A stretch of 64,000 nucleotides of DNA. Origin: Stomorhina lunata (taxonomy: Eukaryota > Arthropoda > Insecta > Diptera > Rhiniidae). Position 1 is the first letter of the stretch. Each line of letters opens with the position of its first letter. Below the pieces are notes generated by a model that worked only from the letters and a program-made list of their open reading frames with translations, ran no database searches and had not been told where the DNA came from. Of this stretch, positions 55,025 through 64,000 are shown piece by piece. The stretch lies in the NCBI GenBank assembly GCA_933228675.1, contig OW121741.1, forward strand, positions 54,417,186 to 54,481,185, in the 5' to 3' direction. Made by a program: the position numbers and the translations under genes.

Positions 55025-56802
55025 CATAAATGATGGGTAACATTTGGATTTTCTTTTGGAATTGACAAAGGAATAGAAGGATTTAGGATCTTGCAAGAAA
55101 TTAGTTTTCATTTTCACTAAATAATTTTTATATAAAACTTGGTTAAGCAGGTTATACTCTGAACGACTGACAGAGTACTTTCCATAATCAACAGATGATC
55201 CAGTTAATTTGTATTTTTTGTAGAATTTATTTTTACGATTTTTTAGACGTGATAGTTCCTTGGAATTCCATGGCGGTCCAAGAGGAATACGAACATCATG
55301 CTTAGGAACACAAGTTTGAAAAAACGAGTATATTGTTTTGTAAAAATTTGCAATCATCTGGTCAACATCGGCATCATTTTTTATAGGATTACTTAAAACT
55401 TCATCCCAACAAGTATTTTTTATTAAATTGTTTAAGCAGTACGCTTGAAATTAAAAACCTTAGCAATTTTAGAATGATTTTGTTTAGCATTTGAAGGAAT
55501 ATGGATACTAATCGCTAAAGTAGGATGATATCGGTCCTCCGGAGTAGTAATTGAATCTGAGCGGTTGACTAAATAATCATCAACATCATTTACAAATACA
55601 AGATCAAGCAATTTCCCAAAATCGTTGTAAACATTATTCATTTGGTATAAAGATAATCCAAAAATATCGCTTAAAAATTCATCATGGGCGTTCATATTCG
55701 TCATCGGGATCAAATAAGGTACATCAGACGTTAGATTCCATGAAATAGATGGCAGGTTGAAATCACAAACAAAAACAAAGTCATTTGTATTAGCACTAGA
55801 CGTCGAAGATTTGATGGACTGAGCATGATTAGAGTAAACAGAATAATCTGATATCTGGAATATACGAAGTAAGAAAAATTTTTTTGTGCTTTAGTTTAAC
55901 GACGACAGCGACAAATTCAATATCATGTTGATCAGTTATGATAGCTTCAGATAGATAGGAGCAGTTAACAGCTATCAAAACTCCACCTCCTCTTCTTAAA
56001 TTCCGATTATATCTATAAATCTGGTATTTGTTACAAAGAATTTCAGCGTCAAATACATCATCATGAAGCCACGTTTCAGTAAAGATTATAATATCGAACG
56101 TAAAATTAAAACTATTAACCAGGAGTTTAGACAATTTGGTATTTAAACCACGAGTGTTTTGATATGTAATATAAAGCAATCCTTAGAGGAATTTAGTTTT
56201 TTGGAAAAGATACGTAATATTTCTAGTTCTGGAATTTTCCTTAACTATGTATTCTCGAACAAAGATATTTGCTGGCCAAAAATTAGGTTCAACGATTTGA
56301 TTATAAATTTGCGGAGGAACAGTTATTTTAAATGACGTAATACTTCTGGGTTCTGAATACGAAAATTTAAAAACTGCAAGATCATTGACTGCACCAAGTT
56401 TCGAATTTAGATAAAAATGGATATCTTCAACACTTGTATCATATGCTAAGCGAGAAACAAATATGTGTCTTTTCGGAGGGATAACTATTAACCCCTTGGC
56501 GTATCAATCTGCGCAACGAAGTTCGCTTCCAACTGTTCGCACATAAGTTGCACCAAACAAACCGGTTTTGATGTAAAGTTTGTGTGATTGTAGTTTCACT
56601 ACTAGATTTACCTTTATTTCTTGCCGACTTACGGCGCTTAGGAGATACCTCTGGCGACTTTAGATTCTTAAACCTTTCGACATATCCATAATTAATAATA
56701 CTGTATCTATTGAACAACTGCAAAAAGATGTCAATATCATGAAATCGAAGAACGTAAAGTTAAGAGAGTTGCAGTTACATGTAATCTCAGGTCATTAGGG
56801 CG
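55025..56802 (-). mobile_element. LINE 5' half, unit 3
   Basis: Third copy of the LINE 5' half (56439-56723 ORF1 part; 55829-56179 and 55432-55713 endonuclease parts; chimeric frame 55357-54950). It carries a CTAGACGTC where the others have CTCGACGTC, near 55797. Confidence 0.9.
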
Positions 56803-57457
56803 ACAGGAATTTTTTTCTTTGATTTCAAACTTTTTTCTACAGAATATTGTGACACTAGGTCTAAAAGTTTAGATCTGAAAATTTGAGCCAAATCGGACAA
56901 CGTTCTATCGGGTCCAAAGTTTAAAAGTCCATTTGTATGGGGAAAATGGGTTATTTTTTCTTTTTGCGAAATTTAGACCAAAAATAAATAATTTTTACAA
57001 AAAAAAAAAAAAACAACAGAATATTAAAGAGAACTAACACAGCTTTACTTCAAATAGTGAACGACAAAAATTCATCAGGTAGTTTAAAAGTTATTGCAAT
57101 TTTCCCGCGCCTAATTATATGCACCAAAAATTGTATGTTGTAAATAAAGAAATTCCAAAGTTAGACATGATTTATCATTTAATGGCTTGTTACTAGTAAA
57201 TGGTTCAGTTTTGTTTAAATATAATCAAATTTACTTAGTTTTTTTCATGCTGGAAAATCATTTTTCAATTTTTTGAAAATTTTGTTCAACAAATATTACA
57301 AATTTAGAATTTGCTCTTCAGTGTGTTAAAACAGACATAACAAAAAATCCAAATTTTGACATTTGACCGCGGTGAAGAAAGGGTTAATCTCGTCCAATAT
57401 TAAAAACCTTTCGTCATAGGTTTTCCATAAACTAAGCAATAATATTAATTATCTTTT

Positions 57458-58626
57458 TATACCCTTCACCAATAGGTGAAAGGGTATTATAAGTTTGTGC
57501 ATCCGTTTGTACGTTTTTAATAGTGATCGTAGACCCCATAAAAATTATACCGATCGACTCAGAATCGGGAGGAGAATCGATTAAGATCGATCAGATTTTA
57601 GGAAATTCTCCCGCAATGAACGCTATTACATTTCGTTCAAAATCGGTTTATAAACATCCGAAATATCGAAAAAATACCAAAAATTAGACGAAATTTTTTT
57701 TTTTAAAAAATTTTTGATTGAAAAAAACTTTTAAATAACAAAAGAAAAAAGATAATCCTGGTGTACGAGCGATAATATATTATATATTACATTTTAGGAA
57801 ATGGTTCCCTAAAGCACTCTGTAAAATCTTATCAAATTCGATCCGTAAACATATATCGCCAAAACACTACTTTTGATGTACAGCAAATTGCCGAAAGTAC
57901 GTGTCTAAGAAATTTTGTTTACATTTTGTAAGTATTGTTTCAGCGATATCTCAGGTGTTTATAGGCCGAGGATTTCCTAAAATCTGATATATAAACTCCA
58001 CAAATCTGATTATGAATGTCATTCAAACTGTACCGATCGACTCAGAATCGGCAGGAGAATCAATTTTGCGACGTCCGTCCGTCTGTTTGTATGTCTGTCT
58101 GTCTGTCAGTCTGTCTGTCTGTCTACCTGTCTGTCCGTTTGTCTGTGGTAGTCAAGTTTTTGGATCTCCTGTTTTGTCGATATCTCAGATGTTTATTTGT
58201 GATGAAATTTGACAGCGTTCTTTGTGGGAGGATTTCCTAAAATCTGATATATAAACTCCACAAATCTGATTATGAATGTCATTCAAATTGTACCGATCGA
58301 CTCAGAATCGGCAGGAGAATCGATTTTGCGACGTCCGTCCGTCTGTCTGTCTGTCCGTCAGTCTGTCTACCTATCTGTCCGTTTGTTTGTTGTAGTTAAG
58401 TTTTTGGATCTCCTGTTTTGTCGATATCTCAAATGTTTATTTTGATGAAATTAAATAGCGTTATTCGCGGGGGATTACTAATTACAATTTGTGTTTACGC
58501 GATATTTCAGGTGTTTTGATCGACAATGATGAAATTCAGGGTGGGACGATATCCTAAAATTTTGTGTAAAATGATTGTGGGTATACCTTCCAGGAGCTCC
58601 ACAAATCTGATTTTAGCAGACAGGCG
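57458..58626 (+). mobile_element. INE-1-like Helentron, unit 3, left of Transib
   Basis: Third copy. Here its continuation exists: after the complete Transib and the second AGGCG, the Helentron body resumes at 62395-62462 (ATCTTAATTTTGTGCCTGAC, TTTTGAACATTATGATAA), as in the uninterrupted copy at 34790-34860. Confidence 0.85.
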
Positions 58627-58665
58627 CACGGTGGTTCAGAATCAAATTTCATTGGCCAAAACCTA
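58627..58665 (+). other. Left TIR of Transib, RSS-like
   Basis: Heptamer position CACGGTG, then 23 bases, then CAAAACCTA. The V(D)J 23-RSS has CACAGTG, 23 bases and ACAAAAACC. The A/T-rich block CAAAACC lies in the nonamer place. Identical tips begin at 47638 and 53127. Confidence 0.85.
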
Positions 58666-59827
58666 TATTTTTTGTTGACATAGATTTTTAAAATTTTTAT
58701 ACCATCAGAAAGAAAACATATCAAAACTAAGGTGACCAAAAAATTTGGTCAAAATATCCGCTGTAGTGGGCGTGGCATGCTGCTAAAGACAAGGAATTTT
58801 GGTTAATTTAGAAATGAAAGAAAAATTGTAATTTTTGATCTCATATTAATTATGATTTCTTGAAAACTATTAATGCTAATGGGCTGCAGTTTTTTTCTTA
58901 TGTTGGGTGGACTGTTGGTTTTAACAAATGGTAGTTGCGCACCCTGTATAATTTGTAGTTAAGGTGTTATGTAAAAAATTTAAAATCACCATATACTCAT
59001 AAAATTTCAAGTTTAGTAGTGTATAACTTTTGTAGAAACAAATGGAAACAAAAACCACCCAAAGAAAGCCTAGAGTGTTCCCTTTAAGCCTATATATACT
59101 TTTGCACCCGCCCGTAGAACACTTTTTTTATTTTAATGAAAATACTCAACATTTTTACAAGCAAAATTACTAGTAAATTTACTTTAGAAATCATTCACTG
59201 TCATAAATACAAATTGCAGATAGTTATTTCAATAAGAGGAAAGTTATTAGTGGTTTAAATTTTTATTCAAATGGTTGGTATCTTAAAAAAACTTCCCTGA
59301 ATTTTTTAGGGAATTTTTCAAAGAATTTTGAAAATATTTCATTTTGCACAGATATTTCAATTACCTGCTAAAAAATTATAGGGAAAAAACCTTTAAAATG
59401 TATTTCAGTAAAGTACAGAATGAATTTTAACAGTTAAAATTTTCCATTTTTTAAGGAATGTTACCTAGCCTGTTACTCATCAGCGTTAAAGGGTTTTATT
59501 ATACTTAAAAATTATTATAATTGGTCTTTTATGACATTAAATAAAACTTCCTAAATTTATTCACTGCATTTTAAAAATTCCATGAAAAAATTTTTAAAAT
59601 ATCTTTCAGTGAAATACAGGATGAATTTGAACAGGTACAATTTTCCATTTGATTTTATGTACAGCTACCTATGTAGAGTATAATAATATCAAAGCATGAT
59701 ATAAGGACAATAATTTGGAAATAAATGTTAGTTTCGAACAAGTATTCGATTTAAAAAGGTTGATAAATATTTGGAAGTTTTATTTCAAAGCCCTTTAAAA
59801 GTACATTATTTTCGGCTAAATTAAAAT

Positions 59828-61843
59828 ATGGAGACTTTCAGCTATAAAGAATTGGCCGAAGATTATTTTAAAAATAAAGATGGTGTTCTAAGCCATATTC
59901 AAACAAAACTGAATATAAATAGTCTCTACATTGAAACACAACTGGAAATAAAAAACAAAGTATCTAATTTCGTCAAAACATTGAATAGATACTACAAGGA
60001 AGTTGACTTTAGTAAAAGTAAATTTTACAAGCGCTTTGCGAATTGGTTAGAAGGTGAACTCCGTATCCAGATTATTTCAGAAACAACAAATGATGGGAGT
60101 TGTGGAAGACCACAAAAACCGTTAGATAACTGTAGCGATAGATCTAAGAGACGAAAACTGAAGAATTTTAATGAAGAAATCGGGTGTGAAAACATTAAAG
60201 ATAGTTTTCTGCATAAACTTCGATCTGAAAAACAATTAGCGAAAGTGGATATCATTCAGAAAGTCCTTTCTGCTAGTCCGGTGAGAACAAAACGGGTTCT
60301 TAAAAGCATTCCAACACCAAACGAGAAAAAACAGTTTACAAACGAGGAAGCACTTGCATTATTTCTGGATTTAAAGCTAACAAAACACCAGTATACTCAA
60401 CTCAGATTGCGTGCGATCGAAAAAGGCTTAAATTTATACCCGTCATATCATCAAATAATTGCAGCTATCCTCCAAAGGAATCTATGAAAATCACACCAAT
60501 TTCTGCACAGGTAAAACTGCAAGCTCTACTTAATAATACAGCTGAAAGGTTGCTGCAATCACTTAAAGGAAGTGATTTAAAAAAACATGGAAACTGCACT
60601 TTAACTCTCTTTTGTAAATGGGGATGCGATGGATCTTCAGGACAAAAACAATATAAACAATTTTTATGTGAAGATATTTCTGACACAGATATGTTCATGG
60701 TGTCATTTGTGCCATTGCGATTAATAAAAAACTTAGAAGACTCGGAACCTTCGTCCAGCACAATGCAAACAAATTTTATTTGGAAAAATCATACTCCATC
60801 GTCCACAAAGTACTGCAGACCAATAAAATTTGAATTAAAAAAGGAAACTCATGATACCATTAAGAATGAAATAAGTGACATCAAAACTCAAATTTCAACA
60901 CTAAAGCCATTAGAGTTAGAGATAGATGATTAAATTGAATTATCAATTAATACTTTCAATGATAGACGGAAAAACTGCTCAGGCTTTGACTGATACAAAA
61001 GCTTCATCCAGCTGTATTATATGTAAAGCAACATCAAGTCAGTTAAACCAAGAACCTACAAAGTCACTAGATAGTATTGATGCATTTGAATTTGGATTAT
61101 CACCGCTACATACGAGAATAAGATTTATGGAACACATACTGAAAATTAGCTATGATTTGGACTTCGGATCTTCAGGATCAGTAAGAAATAATGACACCAA
61201 CAAAGAGAAAAGAAAATTGAAAAAGAAACAAGTTCATGATGCATTTCTCAAACACGGGTTAATTATAGATCAACCAAAACAAGGATCAGGCAATACAAAC
61301 GATGGCAACACCGCAAGAAGATTCTTTTTGGATCCCGAAACTACATCTGATATAACAGGTGTTGATATAGATCTTATTTCAAGATTTAAAACAATTACTG
61401 AAGTACTTGCGTGCAATGAACAAATTAATGCTAAAAAATTTGGTGATTATGCCAAGGAAACTGTTGCTATATATACATCCAAATACAATTATAGAAATAT
61501 GTCAGCAACAGTGCACAAAGTTCTTTATCATGGAGAAGATGTCATTAAGCACCATTTATTACCAATTGGAGATTTATCAGAGGAAGCCCAGGAGAAAAGA
61601 AATAAGGATTACAGATTTTACAGAGAACATTATACCAGAAAAACGTCACGAAGTTCTACAAATGAAGACTTATTTCACATATTATTAGCAACATCAGATC
61701 CATTCATCTCTAGCATTCGAAGTCAATGGAAAGTAAATCCTTCGGACCTAAGTGCCGAAGTTAAAGCACTGCTACAGGACAGCAGTAATACAGAGCAGAA
61801 TATAAAATATTTACAAGAAATATTCCAGCCAAATAAACAATAA
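59828..61843 (+). pseudogene. Transib transposase (RAG1-core homologue), two frameshifts
   Basis: Three overlapping frames: 59828-60487, 60484-60933 and 60926-61843. Part 1 is the N-terminal region. Part 2 begins within SAQVKLQALLNNTAERLLQS and has CKWGCDGSSGQKQYKQF, with the first catalytic Asp at its residue 49. Part 3 starts LNYQLILSMIDGK (second Asp, residue 14), then CIICK (C30, C33), GSGNTNDGNTARRFF, VHKVLYH (H197, H202) and LSEEAQEKRNKDYRFYRE, where Glu 223 aligns with RAG1 E962. The CxxC and HxxxxH spacings equal the RAG1 zinc site. Frame 1 changes at about 60465-60480, where several codons seem lost before YPPKES. Frame 2 changes at about 60926. About 670 residues in total, near the usual Transib size. 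Confidence 0.9.
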
Positions 61844-62350
61844 TTATAATTTGCATTTAACATTTGAGTGCAATAAAGTATACAAATATCAATATTAAAT
61901 ATTATTTTATTTATCTACAATATATTTATGACTACAAATAAATATATATTTAAAGAAAAATTATGTTACATTCTTTTATTTAAAAAAAAACTAGGTAATA
62001 TGTAAGTATTATTAAGCAAAAATTAAAATTAGGGCCACCCTAATAAAAATACTGTAAATACCTCAACGAGAAAAGGGGCACCCTAAGGATAACAAAATAT
62101 TAAATTGCTATCCAAGGACGACTTGTAGCCCAAATTTGAGCCAAATCGGTTAAGAGGAAGTGGGTCAAAAATGAGTTGGCAGATTTGAAACAAAATAAAA
62201 ATGAAAAAAATCGAAAATTGAATTTCAAGCTTAAATTTCTTAAGAACCACTGTACCGATCTTAATAAAACCTACAATCGAAAATGCTACAGATGTTATCT
62301 ATTGATTAAAAAAAGAACTACTAAAAAATCTTTAATAGTTAAAAAGTTAC
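61844..62350 (+). other. Transib 3' non-coding region
   Basis: AT-rich, with AATAAA-type signals soon after the stop at 61843 (for example near 61871). The open stretch 62176-62367 runs into the TIR and is not a gene. Confidence 0.5.
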
Positions 62351-62389
62351 AGAGTTTTGGCCAATGAAAAACGATTCTGAACCACTGTG
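62351..62389 (-). other. Right TIR of Transib, RSS-like
   Basis: Read inwards on the minus strand: CACAGTG (a perfect RSS heptamer), 23 bases, then CAAAACTCT. Confidence 0.85.
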
Positions 62390-62394
62390 AGGCG

Positions 62395-62462
62395 TACTGT
62401 ATTTATCTTAATTTTGTGCCTGACTTTTGAACATTATGATAATATTTAATAATGTATTACAC
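62395..62462 (+). mobile_element. Helentron remainder right of Transib
   Basis: It continues the element broken at 58626 and then stops abruptly at about 62462, where unrelated sequence starts. Confidence 0.7.
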
Positions 62463-63195
62463 AGCACAACAAAATAAAAAAATTTCATGTGCTCTTAAAA
62501 CCACTATACAATTTTGATGTATCATGACTACCTTTGTACAAAAATGGTAAAATTTTTAAATTCTATGGCAAGATTTTAATTTTTTTCTTTTTTTTAAATT
62601 GCAATTTTTTTTAGACGTTCCTTCAAATAATTAATGATAACTCAAAAACTACTAGTCCGATATTATTAAAATAAAATCAGAAGATTTACATAGCCTTTAA
62701 TTCGTCTATATATCGCGTTTCAATCGGATCAATAGTATCGGAGTTATAATAAAAAACTTAAGAACAAATATATTTTTTACGTAAAAATGGCAAAAATTTT
62801 CGTTTTAAAAAAATCATGAAAAATCGAAAAAGGCAAAAAAAAAAGCCAGATTTATTATTTTATCGCATAGCGACATATATTATGAACAAAATGAGATATC
62901 GACCATAAAAATCGATTGATTTTTTTCAAATTTATCCACAATTTAGTGAAATCGCTCATTTTCGCAAAATTTTAGTTTTTTGCTTGAAATACGCGGGTTT
63001 TCAAATGTATGAAAAAAAATAAATTTTCCAATTTCAAGGGGTGCATGTCGGATTATTGTGAGATTTGGTGAGAAACTTCCACCCACAAAATTTTAGTCGA
63101 ATTGGATAACGTTAACACGTAGCGCATAGGCCCCAAATCTGAAAAATAGCGATTAAATAAAAAATAATTGACAAATTTTCAGTTTTTGCAAAAAA
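62463..63195. other. Non-coding sequence upstream of the 63196 gene piece
   Basis: AT-rich. Phrases such as CACAAAATTTTAGTCGAATTGGATAACGTTAA resemble the style of the unknown spacer at 45835 (GAGCCAAATCGGACAACGTT), suggesting both are parts of related, unnamed elements. No gene recognised. Confidence 0.35.
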
Positions 63196-63798
63196 GTGGA
63201 TCCTGGTTCTTATAGGGAAACACTGGATCCAGGTGGTGCCCTGAGATCGCATCTTCACATTAAACTTGGTCTGATGAAACAATTTGCTAAAGCACTTAAT
63301 AAAGATGGTGAATGTTTCCAGTATATTTCAATTAAGTTTCCAAGTTTAAGTATGGAAAAGCTGAGAGCAGGAATATTTGACGGTCCACAAATTCGCAAAT
63401 TGGTCAAAGATACCGATTTTCTCAGTTCAATGTCACAAATTGAGAAAAATGCATGGGATTCGTTTGTATGGGTTATTCAACATTTCTTAGGAAATAACAA
63501 GGATGATGATTATGTTGCGCACGTTGAAGAGATGTTAACTCACTTCCAGAATCTTGGATGCAACATCAGCATCAAGCTACATTACCTTCACAGTCACTTA
63601 GATAGTTTTCCTGAAAATCTAGGAGACTTAAGTGAGGAGCAGGGCGAACGATTTCACCAAGATATTCGGACAATAGAGGAAAGATACCAGGGTCGCTGGG
63701 ATGCACACATGATGGCACATTTTTGCTGGAGTATTCAGAGCAACACTTCGTTATTTAATAATAGAAAATGTCATAAAAGAAAATTCCAAAGTTTGTAG
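63196..63798 (+). pseudogene. C-terminal part of a repetitive arthropod protein family (function unknown)
   Basis: About 190 residues are open to a stop at 63796-63798. Conserved blocks: LHIKLGLMKQFAKALNKDGE, GIFDGPQIRKLVKD, FLGNNK, LHSHLDSFPENLGDLSEEQG, ERFHQDIRTIEERYQGRWD and a basic tail (KCHKRKFQSL). I recognise this as the end of a protein present in many copies across arthropod genomes and usually left uncharacterised. Its copy number and the setting here suggest a transposon protein. The N-terminal part, which normally includes a Cys/Trp-rich segment, is missing. The frame has no ATG before residue 27 (63274); GTG at 63196 only marks where the frame opens. Truncated, or an exon of a split gene. 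Confidence 0.6.
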
Positions 63799-64000
63799 TT
63801 TATAATATTTATTTATTTCCTTATTTTATATGTTGTAATAAATTGAAATAATAAAATATAAAATAAAATACATGAATAAAACAATGAAATGCATTTTCGA
63901 TCTATTCCATCGATTTGACTTAGTCACATTTTTTGGTCAATTGCCTTTGGCAAGTCCTCAAGGACATGTAATGGTCAGTGCAAATTGTAGTAACTCGAAA
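63799..64000. other. Sequence after the gene piece, to the window edge
   Basis: Contains AATAAA-like signals (63838, 63866) that could end the preceding transcript. Nothing else recognised. Confidence 0.4.

Larger units (their letters stand above)
44057..60525. repeat. Tandem triplication of a 5.5-kb unit
   Basis: Units are 44057-49525 (5469 bp), 49526-55024 (5499 bp) and 55025-60525 (5501 bp). Each holds the LINE 5' half, an unknown spacer, an INE-1-like Helentron and the 5' half of Transib. Both internal joins read GCAAGCTC|ATAAATGATGGG, Transib into LINE, sharing TC with each parent. Unit 1 lacks about 25 bp (AAAGCACTCTGTAAAATCTT region) and two GTCT units present in units 2 and 3. Otherwise I saw only scattered single-base differences. 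Confidence 0.95.
58627..62389 (+). mobile_element. Complete Transib DNA transposon, 3763 bp
   Basis: The tips are CACGGTGGTTCAGAATC (58627) and, inverted, CACAGTGGTTCAGAATC (62389); similarity continues through TTTCATTGGCCAAAAC for about 36 bp. The target duplication AGGCG (58622-58626, 62390-62394) is 5 bp and GC-rich, as is usual for Transib, and lies in a Helentron. It encodes one RAG1-like transposase broken by two frameshifts. This is the only copy of the three with both ends. Confidence 0.95.

Noticed and set aside
60465..60761. 98-codon minus-strand frame
   Set aside because: It is antisense to the Transib region holding the first catalytic Asp; the plus strand is clearly the coding one.

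Overview
This window is a block of repeats from an insect genome. It is AT-rich, and I see no ordinary host gene that I can support. The coding sequence is almost all decayed transposon protein: BEL/Pao, an errantivirus (gypsy group), a Jockey/CR1-type LINE, hAT, PIF/Harbinger and Transib. Many copies of an INE-1/DINE-1 (mini-me)-like Helentron carry GTCY microsatellites and a TTCGGC...GCCGAA hairpin near the 3' end. That combination points to a brachyceran fly, probably a calyptrate. The species is inference.

Layout, left half. 770-4159: BEL/Pao copy on +, with internal deletions. 4456-4841: 155-bp tandem repeat. 5576-7399: hAT element whose ends are packed with TATCGATA-type motifs. 7892-10068: TIR element carrying a tRNA-derived SINE and a Helentron. 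10646-15866: a tandem-repeat element split by an errantivirus (11104-15372, minus strand, LTRs and TATA target duplication visible). 16006-23189: second BEL/Pao element (minus), which received a 2.1-kb insertion, which in turn received a hAT; the locus was then tandemly duplicated with a deletion in the second unit. 23875-25735: a second Helentron family carrying a fold-back hAT MITE. 26145-29690: another copy of the tandem-repeat element, split by a 2.8-kb PIF/Harbinger transposon with both of its usual genes (HARBI1-like nuclease and Myb/SANT-like protein), each frameshifted.

Right half. 29693-39586: a palindrome-rich composite of Helentron pieces with a 3.1-kb direct duplication. 39590-41220: more Helentron pieces. 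41267-42292: a BEL gag fragment and an unrecognised coding-like stretch. 42293-45830: a minus-strand LINE. 44057-60525: a near-identical tandem triplication of a 5.5-kb unit (LINE 5' half + unknown spacer + Helentron + 5' half of a Transib). Only the last unit continues into a full-length Transib element, 58627-62389. 63196-63798 is the C-terminal part of a repetitive arthropod protein family.

The most interesting object is the Transib. Transib transposases are the relatives of the RAG1 core. This copy has a 5-bp GC-rich target duplication (AGGCG). Its TIRs start CACGGTG and CACAGTG and carry a CAAAAC block 23 bp further in, the same layout as a 23-RSS. All catalytic D, D and E positions and the CxxC/HxxxxH zinc ligands are visible, although two frameshifts interrupt the reading frame.
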